Assembly: GCF_013155545.1 (NCBI RefSeq)
Contig: NZ_JABJVV010000018.1
Coordinates: forward strand, 53,271 to 117,270
DNA length: 64,000 nucleotides
From: Caenimonas soli
GTDB lineage: Bacteria; Pseudomonadota; Gammaproteobacteria; Burkholderiales; Burkholderiaceae_C
Reading direction: 5' to 3'
In this document: positions 8,259 to 17,086 of the stretch, in pieces
Layout: each line of letters opens with the position of its first letter
Numbering within the stretch: position 1 is the first letter of the stretch
Translations under genes and position numbers: made by a program
The notes under the pieces: model-generated
Told to the model about the DNA's origin: nothing
The model's database searches: none
What the model saw: the letters and a program-made list of their open reading frames with translations, nothing else

Positions 8259-9689
8259 TCAGAAGTTGATGGCGCGGCCATTGGAAGCGAGAGCTGCCTC
8301 CTTCACGGCCTCCGCGAGAGTTGGGTGAGGGTGCGTCACCGCGGCAATGTCCTCGGCCGTGCCTCGAAACTCCATGGCCATCGTGCCTTCCGTGATGAGT
8401 TCAGAGGCATGAGGACCAATCACGTGAACACCCAGGACTCGGTCCGTGCGCGCATCGGCAAGCACCTTCACGAATCCGGTGATGTCCCCGAGCGCACGGG
8501 CACGCCCGTTCGCCAGGAGAGGAAAAATTCCGGCTCGATATGTGAGGCCTGAGGCTCTCAATTCGGCCTCGGTCCACCCCACCCAGGCCACTTCGGGGTG
8601 CGTGTAGATGACTGACGGAATCGTCTTGAAGTCAACCTCCGGTTTCTGGCCGGCGATTCGCTCGACGGCGGCAACCCCTTCGGCCTCGGCCTTGTGAGCC
8701 AGCATCGGGCCACGAACAACGTCCCCGATTGCCCATACCTTGTCCACAGTGGTCCTGCACTCGCTATCGACCTCAATAGCTCCACGGCCGTCGAGCGCCA
8801 GTCCGATTGACTCACCCGCCAGGCCGTCGGTGTTCGGAATGCGGCCGATGGACACGATGAGGTGGTCGCATACCAGCTCACGGCTCTGACTCTGCGACGT
8901 GTACTGGACGACGACGTCATCTCGTCGCGCATTGACTGAGTCAATCTGTACGCTGAACTCGAATCGGAGACCCTGCTTGCCGAGAACCTTGAGTGCCTCG
9001 GCTGCGACTTCCTCGTCCGCCATCGGTAAGAACACGGGCTGCGCTTCCAATAGGGTCACGTCTGCGCCCAGTCGCCGCCAAACTGACCCCAGCTCGACGC
9101 CTATCACGCCGGCACCTATGACTCCCAGACGCTTTGGGACGGTTGGAAGGCGAAGCGCTCCATCGTTCGAGAGGATTAGCCTCTCATCAAACGGGACGTC
9201 AGGGAAAGGGCGCGGCCTTGAGCCGGTCGCGATGATGACGTTCTCCGCGGTGACATCCAGTGCCGGGGAGGTGCCGGAGATAGCTACGTGCACGCCAGCG
9301 GAATCCCGGCCTGTGAATGCCGCGTGACCATGGAAGAAGGTCACCTTGTTCTTGCGAAACAGGTACGAGATGCCCTCGTTGTTCTTACGCACGACGCCTT
9401 CTTTGCGGCGCTGAGCCTGTGCAATGTCAAACGCCAACTCCTTGAGACGCACGCCGTGGTCCTCAAAATGTGAGGATGCAATCTCAAAGTACTCGCTCGA
9501 CTGAAGCAGCGCCTTGGAAGGGATGCATCCGACATTCGTGCAAGTCCCGCCCAGCGCAGGCTTCCCGGAGTCGCCTGGCCAGCTGTCAACGCACGCGACT
9601 CGCATGCCCAGCTGCGCCGCACGAATTGCGGCGGTGTAGCCTCCTGGGCCACCTCCAATAACCAAGACGTCGAAACTATGCTCACTCAT
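8259..9689 (-). CDS. lpdA: Dihydrolipoyl dehydrogenase
   Basis: A 476-residue flavoprotein disulfide reductase. It has an N-terminal FAD motif GGGPGGYTAAIRAAQLG, the redox pair in GGTCTNVGCIPSKALL, an NAD-binding GAGVIGVELGSVW segment, AIGDVVRGPMLAHKAEAEG, and the C-terminal HPHPTLAEAVKEAAL with the catalytic His-Glu pair. The enzyme reoxidises dihydrolipoamide in the 2-oxoacid dehydrogenase complexes or glycine cleavage. No E1/E2 genes are adjacent, so it is a solitary copy that may serve another reductive role together with the DsbA-like protein. Confidence 0.92.
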   Translation of the reverse strand: MSEHSFDVLVIGGGPGGYTAAIRAAQLGMRVACVDSWPGDSGKPALGGTCTNVGCIPSKALLQSSEYFEIASSHFEDHGVRLKELAFDIAQAQRRKEGVVRKNNEGISYLFRKNKVTFFHGHAAFTGRDSAGVHVAISGTSPALDVTAENVIIATGSRPRPFPDVPFDERLILSNDGALRLPTVPKRLGVIGAGVIGVELGSVWRRLGADVTLLEAQPVFLPMADEEVAAEALKVLGKQGLRFEFSVQIDSVNARRDDVVVQYTSQSQSRELVCDHLIVSIGRIPNTDGLAGESIGLALDGRGAIEVDSECRTTVDKVWAIGDVVRGPMLAHKAEAEGVAAVERIAGQKPEVDFKTIPSVIYTHPEVAWVGWTEAELRASGLTYRAGIFPLLANGRARALGDITGFVKVLADARTDRVLGVHVIGPHASELITEGTMAMEFRGTAEDIAAVTHPHPTLAEAVKEAALASNGRAINF

Positions 9690-9832
9690 GCGAAGCTGGA
9701 ACCTTCAGCAAATTGGGAAGCTTTAGATGGGCACATAGCAGAATACGATAGGCCCTTATTCAAGTGACACATACTTGCTATGCATAGACCGCCATGCGTG
9801 GCAAGGCTTGAGAAGCCGTAGTCCCTGCCACA

Positions 9833-10510
9833 TCACCGATGCCCGTGCTGAGAAGGTGCAAGACGCTGCACGGAAGCAAGCGCCGTAAGAACACCTGCTA
9901 GTTCAACGGTCTGCGGCGCGCCGCACCGAATCTCGGTGTAGACAACCGTCTGGGTCTGGTCTACTACGAAGAACGAGGAGAGCGGGGCCGACCACTCCGC
10001 GTCTCCATTGAACTTAGGGAGGTCGAGGTCGAGACCCAGGTACAGCTCCCTCAAGCTCTCCGGTATTTGCCAGTTCACCCGGTACCAGTCCGCTGTGCGC
10101 CCATGTGGGTCGTGCAGTACTGGGAAGTCCAGCTGCAGCGCGCGAACGCACCGCCGGTTGTACATCTCCGTCTGAGGCGTGATGGCGAGGACGGAACCTC
10201 CGAGCTCCCTAATCTCGCTAAGCGCCAGCTGCACCGCGCGCAGTTCGCGGGTGCAGCATGGGCACCACTGCCCTCGATAGAACACGAGAACGACAGGGCC
10301 TGAGCTGACCTGGTCGGCCAGTGAGACGCAGTTGTGCCGCTCGTTGGGCAACGTGAAGCCGGGAGCATGGCTCGCGGCGCTAAGCGCCATGGCCGCCCGG
10401 TCAGTCGACACTGCGTCGCCCACGACCCTGAGCATGGCGACCAAAGCGTCAGTTCGCGTTCGCACCTGTAAGTGCTCACGCAGCGCATCGAGCTTCTGTT
10501 GCAGCGACAT
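9833..10510 (-). CDS. AhpC/TSA-type peroxiredoxin-like protein
   Basis: A 225-residue protein with a thioredoxin-like fold of the AhpC/TSA superfamily. The active region VLVFYRGQWCPCCTRELRAV contains a CPCC motif where peroxiredoxins have a Thr-x-x-Cys loop; the FYRGxWCPxC form is typical of the Bcp-like/redoxin subgroup. About 55 residues of helical sequence precede the domain. The start at 10510 (MSLQQKLDALREHL) is preferred over an upstream in-frame ATG because homologues begin with this helix. It probably reduces peroxides; the thiol donor is unknown. Confidence 0.8.
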   Translation of the reverse strand: MSLQQKLDALREHLQVRTRTDALVAMLRVVGDAVSTDRAAMALSAASHAPGFTLPNERHNCVSLADQVSSGPVVLVFYRGQWCPCCTRELRAVQLALSEIRELGGSVLAITPQTEMYNRRCVRALQLDFPVLHDPHGRTADWYRVNWQIPESLRELYLGLDLDLPKFNGDAEWSAPLSSFFVVDQTQTVVYTEIRCGAPQTVELAGVLTALASVQRLAPSQHGHR

Positions 10511-10622
10511 GGAGAGTGCTGTGACGTCCCAGCTACCCAGCAACTGCTCCCGTGGAGAGGGCCTTCAGAGCCGGCGACGTCTTGCGGAATCATGGCGACG
10601 CTCGCCCACTCTTGCGTCCGAT

Positions 10623-11585
10623 TTATGTCGCTTTGCGGCTAGTTTTGGCAGGGGCTGCGAGCATCCGTGAGCAAGGACCGCTGTGTTGTGGCGCAGACGT
10701 TTCCTCGGTCTTCAGCTCGCGTATCAAAAAGTCCGTCAACGCCCGTGCCGCAGGCTTTGCCTGGCGGCCCATGGCATAGACGGCATGCAAGTCTGCTTGG
10801 CCGAAGTCCCAATCCTCAAGCAGGCGCACTAGCTTGCCTTCGGACAGCTCCTGGGCACAGCTGCACTGGCTGGCGACGACAATTCCCATTCCCGCAGTTG
10901 CTGCAGCAATGCGACCCTCGTTGGTCGAGAAGGTGAAGCGGCTTTCGACTCGAACGGACGAGACCTTTCCGTCACGTCGCAGCGTTACCCCAGCGCCGCT
11001 GGCGCCGGGCCCCGCGAATACATGGAAGTTAGCGAGGTCCGCAGGTGATTGAGGCAAACCAGCGCGGGAGACGTACGCCGGCGAGGCAGCGGCGATTCGA
11101 GGCCAGGAGTGAATCTTCCTGGCGACGGCAGATGAGTCCTCGAGCGCCCCGAATCGGAGGGCTACGTCAATTCCTTCTGCGACGAGGTTCTGGCGTTCGT
11201 CGGTGAGCGTGATGTTCACTCGCAGCTGAGGGTGAAAGCTCATGAAGTCGGCTAGCTTGGGAATCAAGTACCGCCTTCCGAAGCTCGTCGCGGTTCCTAT
11301 CCGGAGGGTGCCGCTAAGCACGCTCGTCCCGCGGACAATCTCGGCCGCCTCGTCTAATGCGTGCAGTGCGTTCTCGACGCGAGAGAAGTACTCTGCACCT
11401 GCTTCAGTGAGCGTTACGGTGCGCGAGGTTCGAGCCAGAAGGGGGACCCCCACCTCCTTCTCTAGGCCGGCGATTGCGCGCGACACCGTAGGCTGAGAAA
11501 CTCCTTTCTCCCGCGCGGCCTCGGAGAAACTACGCGTTCGCGCGACTCGAATGAACAGCCTAATGGCCTCGAAACAGTTCGTCAT
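10623..11585 (-). CDS. LysR family transcriptional regulator
   Basis: A 320-residue LysR-type regulator. The helix-turn-helix is in residues 15-60 (RSFSEAAREKGVSQPTVSRA, then EKEVGVPLLARTSRTVTLTEAG), followed by a substrate-binding domain with RFGALEDSSAVARK and the hallmark FTFSTNEGRIAAATAGMGIV. It belongs to the CrgA-like group that acts on oxidative or aromatic stress genes. It is unrelated in detail to the two LysR proteins at 20,327 and 54,686. The peroxiredoxin-like gene is just downstream on the same strand and could be a target. Confidence 0.9.
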   Translation of the reverse strand: MTNCFEAIRLFIRVARTRSFSEAAREKGVSQPTVSRAIAGLEKEVGVPLLARTSRTVTLTEAGAEYFSRVENALHALDEAAEIVRGTSVLSGTLRIGTATSFGRRYLIPKLADFMSFHPQLRVNITLTDERQNLVAEGIDVALRFGALEDSSAVARKIHSWPRIAAASPAYVSRAGLPQSPADLANFHVFAGPGASGAGVTLRRDGKVSSVRVESRFTFSTNEGRIAAATAGMGIVVASQCSCAQELSEGKLVRLLEDWDFGQADLHAVYAMGRQAKPAARALTDFLIRELKTEETSAPQHSGPCSRMLAAPAKTSRKAT

Positions 11586-11833
11586 CCTTAACGGCCCTCG
11601 GGGCGCTGCGTTCTGTTGGCGGAAGCTCGCCTCTGCGGGCTCTCCTCATACCCGGCCAATGTGAGTCCTTCTTCCTGTCCATGCTGAAGTGCAGCTGCTC
11701 CGCTTCTATTCGTCCCATGCATTGAATGCACCCAAGATGCGAGTCAATCGAGCCGTTCGTCTTGCGGTTTCTCGCGCGACTGTGCAAATCTTGCGATGCA
11801 CGCGTGCTCTAGCGCGGCAAATGACCGGGAGGG

Positions 11834-12667
11834 TCAGTCTCGCTTGCGCTGAAGGCGAAACTCACGTGGCGTCAGACCAAATGCCTTGCCAAACGTCCTG
11901 GTGAAGTGGCTGTGATTCATCCCGACCTCCAGAGCCACCTCGATGACATGCTGGTCGGTAGTTGCTAGAAGAGCCTTGGCTCGCTGCAAGCGCCTCTGCG
12001 TCACGTACACGTGGGGCGTGCTGCCTTGAGCGGCTTCGAACCTGCGGGTGAAGTGCCATAGGCTCATGCCAGCGCAATTAGCCAAATCAGCCAGGCTGAT
12101 TGCTTGGTCAAGGCGTTCGTCGATGTGACGGTCCAGCTTGCGCAACTCGGACGCTGAAAGGGGAGTCACGTGCTTCGTATGAAGCTGCTTGGGTGGCTCC
12201 AATGCGCTTTTCGATACGCCATAGGCAAGCAAAGTGGCGAACGCGGCAGCCACCGGGCAAGTTAGCTCTTCCCCGGATGCTAGCGAGGCCCCGAGCATCG
12301 CGGCCGAGGATGAGATGAATGGATTTCGAATGGACAGTGTGTCTTCGAACTTCAACTCCTTGCCACCAAGCGCTTGGCTGATGAAGTCGGTGGACAGCTG
12401 CACCGAAACGATGTCTGCAGATTTCAGCCAGTGGACAGAATGCTGCTGTTGCCGCGATACGAGAAGGATGTCTTTGTCGCCGAACTTTTGAACTAGCTTG
12501 GTGCCAGTTTCTGATTGGCGGGTTACCTGGTACTGAGCTCCCTGAAGAGGAATGCAGACTTGAATCGACTCGTGAGTTTCTTCAGGATAAAGCGAGGGCG
12601 GCGAAGAGCTGCTGTTCAATTCGAACATGCCGGGTTCGACGAAGGAAGTGGAACGCCGCGAGGCCAT
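11834..12667 (-). CDS. AraC family transcriptional regulator
   Basis: A 277-residue protein with an N-terminal cupin-like sensor domain and a C-terminal double helix-turn-helix of AraC type. The second half carries SLADLANCAGMSLWHFTRRF and VALEVGMNHSHFTRTFGKAF, then GLTPREFR. The sensed ligand and targets are unknown. It is flanked by a LysR gene and a small DUF2630 gene, neither of which points to a pathway. Confidence 0.88.
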   Translation of the reverse strand: MASRRSTSFVEPGMFELNSSSSPPSLYPEETHESIQVCIPLQGAQYQVTRQSETGTKLVQKFGDKDILLVSRQQQHSVHWLKSADIVSVQLSTDFISQALGGKELKFEDTLSIRNPFISSSAAMLGASLASGEELTCPVAAAFATLLAYGVSKSALEPPKQLHTKHVTPLSASELRKLDRHIDERLDQAISLADLANCAGMSLWHFTRRFEAAQGSTPHVYVTQRRLQRAKALLATTDQHVIEVALEVGMNHSHFTRTFGKAFGLTPREFRLQRKRD

Positions 12668-12809
12668 GAAATTCTCGGTTTTCTAGGGGTGGGCAGCACC
12701 GTGGACCCTCTTGAGTCAAGGTGCCAATTCCGAACTCGGCGCCACGCGTCATCTGGTCATGCCACATAATCCAAAGACGCCTGTCTTGGGCCTGTCGGTG
12801 ATGCTTCAA

Positions 12810-13049
12810 TCAGTCGATGTAGCCTTCCACGACGCCAACATCACGAGGCTTCGACTCGTCGGGATTTCGTCCGTACTCGCGCAGTGCACGCCGTTGGCGC
12901 AACAGGTCCCAACATTGGTCTAGCTCCTCAGACACGTGCCGCAACCGGGTGCCGTCTTCTTCCAACGCCGTCCCCTGGTCTCGGAGAACGCGCTCTTCGT
13001 CAACAAGCGCAGTGATGTGCTTGAGGATGGACTTGTCGCTCATGTTCAT
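12810..13049 (-). CDS. DUF2630 family protein
   Basis: A 79-residue charged helical protein that matches the DUF2630 pattern: SILKHITALVDEE at the start, the central EELDQCWDLLRQRRALREYG, and a C-terminal VGVVEGYID. The family is best known in actinobacteria and has no established function. An internal ATG at 13043 is an alternative start. Confidence 0.7.
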   Translation of the reverse strand: MNMSDKSILKHITALVDEERVLRDQGTALEEDGTRLRHVSEELDQCWDLLRQRRALREYGRNPDESKPRDVGVVEGYID

Positions 13050-13125
13050 TCCTTTCGTGAACCAAGAAGGGCCCCTTCTGTGCCATTGCTTCTTTGATGG
13101 AGCAACGAACAGAGCCAGCGTGTCT

Positions 13126-13377
13126 CTATGCCGCCGGCGGTTGCCTAGAGAACTGCTCGAAATTCATGGCCTCGGCGTCCTCTCCGCAGGCCGACCGCCA
13201 TTCCCGCAACAGGTACTCGAGCTGTTCCTGTCTATAAAAGCGTGCAAGGCCGATGAGGGCGTCGACGTTCGCATCCGTGACCAGCTCCCTGCCTCGGCCG
13301 CGCTTCAAAGCCCGGAAGATTGCAAGCAGCTGCTCGTCGTCTAGAGCGGCGGGATAGGTGTTTGAAGAACTTGACAT
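13126..13377 (-). CDS. Hypothetical protein, 83 residues
   Basis: A small acidic-to-neutral helical protein with a repeated-looking core (DEQLLAIFRALKRGRGREL and YRQEQLEYLLREWRSACGED). No family is recognised. A GGAGG ribosome site seven bases upstream favours the ATG at 13377; a GTG at 13380 overlaps the stop of the AraC gene upstream. This tight coupling supports co-expression with that regulator. Confidence 0.6.
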   Translation of the reverse strand: MSSSSNTYPAALDDEQLLAIFRALKRGRGRELVTDANVDALIGLARFYRQEQLEYLLREWRSACGEDAEAMNFEQFSRQPPAA

Positions 13378-13379
13378 CA

Positions 13380-14387
13380 CTAGACCTCCAGGGTTTCCGA
13401 AACCGTGAATCTTGATGGAGAGTTGGTACGTGCTGCCGACGTGCCGCTCGTACGGGCGGCCGGCGCATCCCGGCTCGCCAACGACTGTTCTCTGTACTCC
13501 CGCGGCTCTACCCCGTAGGAACGCCGGAAGGCTCGGATGAAGCCGCCGTTATTGGAGTAGCCTGCTGCCCTCCCAATCAGCCCGATGGGAGTGCTTGTAG
13601 TGCGCAGTTGCTGCGCCGCCTGGCGCATGCGCAAATCTCGGAGAACGCTCATCGGCGCGCGTCCGAACACATCACAGAATCGGGCCATGAATCCAGAGCG
13701 ACTCAAGCACGCGGCACTTGCCAGACTCTCCACCGAATGTGCCGCGCCCGGGCGCTTCGTCATTTCAACGAATGCCCGCGAGATTCGCGGGTCGCGGAGG
13801 GCGGCTATCTGCTCTACCCACGCAGCCGGTGATGTGAGTGCCCGCCGCAGGAGGAGCAAGAGCGCGTGCTTAATAAGCAACGCCACCATCACCGTTCGCC
13901 CAGGATGCTCATGGCGCATTTCTTCGAGGGCGAGCCTGAGCTGGTTGTGAAGCGCGTCACCGTCCTCGAACCGTTCCACGATGGCAGCTGGCGAGCCGCT
14001 GAATAGGTCGACAACCTCGCCGAAGGTCGCCTGGAACTCGCCGCAGATAAGGCGGAGGTCGCTTGAGCCCCCTACATCGGGGTGTATCGCCGGCCGCTGA
14101 GCCCTCGCTCCCGGAGGGACCACGACCAGGGTTTGAGCCGCGATGGGGATTGAGTCGCCTTTCTCTGTGGTCAACGTCCCGCGCCCTGATACGACGTAGT
14201 AAAGGCAGGCCTTGGAAGTTTTCGTGGGGGAGTGCCACTGTCCACTGCGGAACGTGTGTTCCTCCACGCATCCTTGCTGCACTTCCAATGCGCCCATTAG
14301 GGGCGCGAGGTCGGCGGCGGAGATTCTGGCAATTGCGCGGTCTCCGTCTGGGATTCCCGAAGACGCATGCCGGTTTGAAGGCCTCAT
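13380..14387 (-). CDS. AraC family regulator with cupin_6-type domain
   Basis: About 335 residues, with an N-terminal AraC-binding cupin domain (LYYVVSGRGTLTTEKGDSIP, VVVPPGARAQRP) and a C-terminal pair of helix-turn-helix motifs (LASAACLSRSGFMARFCDVF and LIGRAAGYSNNGGFIRAFRR, then YGVEPREYRE). This architecture is common among AraC regulators beside short-chain dehydrogenases, oxidoreductases and azoreductases. The frame is open for 40 more codons upstream, so the start is uncertain. The divergent or nearby azoR gene at 14,601 is a candidate target. Confidence 0.85.
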   Translation of the reverse strand: MRPSNRHASSGIPDGDRAIARISAADLAPLMGALEVQQGCVEEHTFRSGQWHSPTKTSKACLYYVVSGRGTLTTEKGDSIPIAAQTLVVVPPGARAQRPAIHPDVGGSSDLRLICGEFQATFGEVVDLFSGSPAAIVERFEDGDALHNQLRLALEEMRHEHPGRTVMVALLIKHALLLLLRRALTSPAAWVEQIAALRDPRISRAFVEMTKRPGAAHSVESLASAACLSRSGFMARFCDVFGRAPMSVLRDLRMRQAAQQLRTTSTPIGLIGRAAGYSNNGGFIRAFRRSYGVEPREYREQSLASRDAPAARTSGTSAARTNSPSRFTVSETLEV

Positions 14388-14600
14388 GGCGGCGGTTCCT
14401 CGAGTCTGGACGCGAAAATGGCTGCGAAGAAAGCTCCGCTGCCACGCACGTGCAATCCTCTCAAATCCAGCCGTAGAAAGCATTAACAATCCAAGCATAG
14501 AAGCCATACAGAAGACGTATCAATCAGCTCTTCAAAGTGCCACGGACGGCGTGAAGCGGCGGCTTTTCATGCGCAGGGCTCGCCGTCTGCATCGCCGCGC

Positions 14601-15236
14601 TCAGTAGACGCCGATGCCCATGGCCAGTTCCTGAGCTTCAGCGACTGCGGCCTTGAAGCTTCCTTCCGGGTCGCTGTTGATGATGGTCGGTTGGAACCGA
14701 ATCTCTCGAATGATGTCGACGCCAGCCTGATTGAGCCATGCCTTCAGGTACGTCGAGTGATGGTCGATACCGAAAGCAGGCGAGGGCATCGAGGGGCCCC
14801 ATGCCCCACTTGTGAGCGCGAGCACGGCACTCTTGTTCTTCAGCAACCCGTGGTAGCCGGTCGTCGCATCCAGCGTCCAGAGAAGACCAGGCTGGTGAAT
14901 CACGTCGATGTATTGCTTCAGGCGGTACGGGATGCCGCCGTTCCACATGGGCACTGCAAGCACGTATTGGTCCGCCGCGATGAAGCGCTGAGCGATGGAG
15001 ATGATTTCGTCCCAAGCCGTCTTCTGCCGGGCGTTCTGGTCCTGGTCACCAATGACTGCCATCTTTGCGGCCACCTTGTTGCCGTCGAACTCGGGCAGCC
15101 TCTCGGCGGCGAGGTCGAGCACATCGACCGCGATGTTCGGGTCTTGTTCCCGCAGTGCAGCGATGTAGGCATCGGCGATGGCGGTGCTCTTCGCCTCAGG
15201 ACGCGGCGATGCCTGGATGTACAGGATGTTGGTCAT
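14601..15236 (-). CDS. azoR: FMN-dependent NADH-azoreductase
   Basis: A 211-residue flavodoxin-fold quinone/azo reductase. It opens with MTNILYIQASPRPEAKST, the FMN phosphate loop of the AzoR family, and has the FMN contact block AVPMWNGGIPYRLKQYIDVI. It sits 40 bases downstream of the PEP-mutase-like gene and likely shares its promoter, which carries the same upstream element as the catabolic operons of region A. A decayed copy of the same gene pair, in the same order, lies at 42.4-43.3 kb. Confidence 0.9.
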   Translation of the reverse strand: MTNILYIQASPRPEAKSTAIADAYIAALREQDPNIAVDVLDLAAERLPEFDGNKVAAKMAVIGDQDQNARQKTAWDEIISIAQRFIAADQYVLAVPMWNGGIPYRLKQYIDVIHQPGLLWTLDATTGYHGLLKNKSAVLALTSGAWGPSMPSPAFGIDHHSTYLKAWLNQAGVDIIREIRFQPTIINSDPEGSFKAAVAEAQELAMGIGVY

Positions 15237-15276
15237 TTGTCAGCTTGGTTGTGAGATGGAGGGGAGGGTGGGCTAC

Positions 15277-16332
15277 TCAGGACCTGAGCACGATGGCTCC
15301 GTCTGCGACGTAGCGGCAGAAATTCGCGAAAGGAATCGCCGCCTCCTGCCGCCACGAACCCTCGGTCCAGGCGAATACGACGTCGCCGGCGGAGAGGATG
15401 ACTTCAGCCGGTCCCAGGGGAATCTCGACGAGCGGCCCTTCACCCATTCGATACTCAACGCGGCCTGCGATGGTTGCGCTCAGTTCTGCAGGCGCTCGCA
15501 AGCTGTACGTGAAGAAGGAGTCGAGTTCCTTGCCGATTGCGGGGTGGTCAAAGTCGAATTGACCCTGCTCCGCGATGGACCTTGCTGCGCGCATGAAACC
15601 GCCCCATGCGCTGCGGGCAAGTGCCCCGCCGACGCTGATGCGGCGAACGCCGAGAGCTGCAATATCCTTGACTGTGTGGCCAGTGTCTGAACTGACCAAC
15701 ACGTTCACAGGCTTCGGGTGCACCGCCTGGACGATGGCGGAGATTCCCTCTCGCGAGGTCACACCAGGTGCGTAGAGAACATCGGCTCCGGCAGCTGCAT
15801 AGGCTTGCAGCCGCTTGATGGTGTCGGCCAAGTCAGGGCGACCAGCCCAGAAATTCTCTGCACGCCCCACCAGGAGCGGGGCATCCGGGCCGAGTGCATC
15901 CAAGGTGGCTCTGACCACGCGGAGCCTAGCAGACGCCGTGTCGATGTCCCACACTGGGTTGGACGTCACCCCCGTGCCGTCTTCGATACCGATTCCCGCC
16001 GCCCCCGTGTTGGCGGCGGCCAACGTATGGCGAGCGAGCTCCTCTGAAGATTCTGCAAACCCGGACTCGAAGCTCACGCTCACTGGCAAAGAAGTCGCCT
16101 CGACGATTTCTCGAGCGTGAGCCAAGACGTCGTCCATTGACAGGTCGCCTTCGGGGTAGGCGCGCGACCACGCCGCCCCTCCGCTGCTCGTGCCCAGCGC
16201 CTTGAAGCCCAGGCCCTCCAGGTATCGTGCGCTTCCTCTGTCCCAAGGGTTGGGCATCACGAAACATCCGGAACGGTGCAGTTCCCTGAACTCTCGGCGG
16301 CGTTTCGACTGTTCGGCTTTTGAAATGGACAT
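15277..16332 (-). CDS. PEP mutase/isocitrate lyase superfamily protein with C-terminal extension
   Basis: A 351-residue protein. Residues 1-260 form a PEP-mutase-like barrel (FVMPNPWDRGSARYLEGLG, VSVSFESGF, AGIGIEDGTG, LLVGRAENFWAGRPDL). The last 90 residues form an extra beta-rich domain (VEYRMGEGPLVEIPLGPA, GDVVFAWTEGSWRQEAA) of uncertain kind, perhaps cyclophilin-like. Its promoter carries the LysR-type element found before the region A catabolic operons, so it probably works on an intermediate of that pathway. Substrate unknown. Confidence 0.8.
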   Translation of the reverse strand: MSISKAEQSKRRREFRELHRSGCFVMPNPWDRGSARYLEGLGFKALGTSSGGAAWSRAYPEGDLSMDDVLAHAREIVEATSLPVSVSFESGFAESSEELARHTLAAANTGAAGIGIEDGTGVTSNPVWDIDTASARLRVVRATLDALGPDAPLLVGRAENFWAGRPDLADTIKRLQAYAAAGADVLYAPGVTSREGISAIVQAVHPKPVNVLVSSDTGHTVKDIAALGVRRISVGGALARSAWGGFMRAARSIAEQGQFDFDHPAIGKELDSFFTYSLRAPAELSATIAGRVEYRMGEGPLVEIPLGPAEVILSAGDVVFAWTEGSWRQEAAIPFANFCRYVADGAIVLRS

Positions 16333-16537
16333 TGCTTCCTCGTTGTGTCTTTGCGACTGAAGTCAGACCGCCGATGGCGATGCCGGCGCGGTACGACCCG
16401 CCAGCAAACGGTAAGGCAGCATCTGGGTACAGGATTCCACGCGATGTCTCCAAGGGTCCTGATTCGTGAGGTGCGCGGAGCCTTCGGCGTGCTCAGAGGT
16501 CAAGTCAATGCAGCTCATGATGGGCGTCCATTCAGGC

Positions 16538-16603
16538 AGTCTAGGAAGGCGATTGAGCGAAGTCGCGTACCTCTTTGGCCGTCGCCGATAACCTCGTGTT
16601 AAG
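16538..16603 (-). promoter_or_regulatory. LysR-type promoter of the PEP-mutase/azoR unit
   Basis: On the minus strand the palindrome ATAACCTCGTGTTAAG (16,588-16,603) lies upstream of a -10 TAGACT (16,538-16,543). A weak -35 (16,560-16,565) sits at the same 16-base spacing seen at 24.9, 34.7 and 54.6 kb. The tract TTTGGCC and the GCAGTCTAGG block are exactly 38 bases apart, as in the other three copies. Confidence 0.65.
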
Positions 16604-16657
16604 GCATTGGTGTTGCAGCGCATGTCGGCCCTCTCGGGTGAAGTACATCAAGCTCGT

Positions 16658-16846
16658 TCAGGCGCTGCAGGGCTTCGTTCCGACCGGCGCAGTCGCCTTT
16701 GCCGCGGCGCTGATGCGTCGACTGGCGAGCTCCGAGAGGGCGACCGCCAAGACCAGCGGGATGACCGCAACCAAGCCGAGGTTGTGTGCGGCGACGGTGC
16801 CGAATGCAAACATGCCCAGGGCGAACATGGCGAGTCGTCTATCCAC
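16658..16846 (-). CDS. Small membrane protein, 62 residues
   Basis: Starts at GTG with CCAAGGAG six bases upstream. It has one or two membrane segments (LAMFALGMFAFGTVAA and LGLVAVIPLVLAVALSELAS) and a basic tail. No family recognised. It is divergent from maoC, and the 240-base gap between them contains three HxlR-type palindromes, so both genes may respond to the regulator at 6,948. Confidence 0.6.
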   Translation of the reverse strand: MDRRLAMFALGMFAFGTVAAHNLGLVAVIPLVLAVALSELASRRISAAAKATAPVGTKPCSA

Positions 16847-16876
16847 TGGAGACTCCTTGGAGGTGGGGTGGTATTA

Positions 16877-16897
16877 GGTTGCTTGATGAAACTGTAG
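16877..16897. promoter_or_regulatory. HxlR-type palindrome, site 4
   Basis: A copy, GGTTGCTTGATGAAACTGTAG with one base beyond the core, that closely matches sites 1 and 3 near hxlR. It lies directly upstream of the small membrane protein gene. Confidence 0.55.
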
Positions 16898-16903
16898 GCG
16901 CCA

Positions 16904-16922
16904 TAGTTGTTTGATGCAACTA
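16904..16922. promoter_or_regulatory. HxlR-type palindrome, site 5
   Basis: TAGTTGTTTGATGCAACTA is a near-perfect palindrome, spaced seven bases from site 4 much as sites 1 and 2 are spaced upstream of hxlR. Confidence 0.55.
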
Positions 16923-16995
16923 ATTTGGAGTAACGGAATGTAGCTGGACGGCCTTGAGCTGACTCAGAGTGAGTTGCGTCGGCCAGGCGAAATGA

Positions 16996-17017
16996 CTACA
17001 GTTGCATCAAGCAACTG
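16996..17017. promoter_or_regulatory. HxlR-type palindrome, site 6
   Basis: CTACAGTTGCATCAAGCAACTG is the same motif in the opposite orientation. It ends about 70 bases before the maoC start. Confidence 0.55.
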
Positions 17018-17086
17018 AAAAGGGCGAGGCTTCCACTCAGCGCATGAGACGAGTGGTGCCTAAACGATTCACCTGAAGGAAAACCC

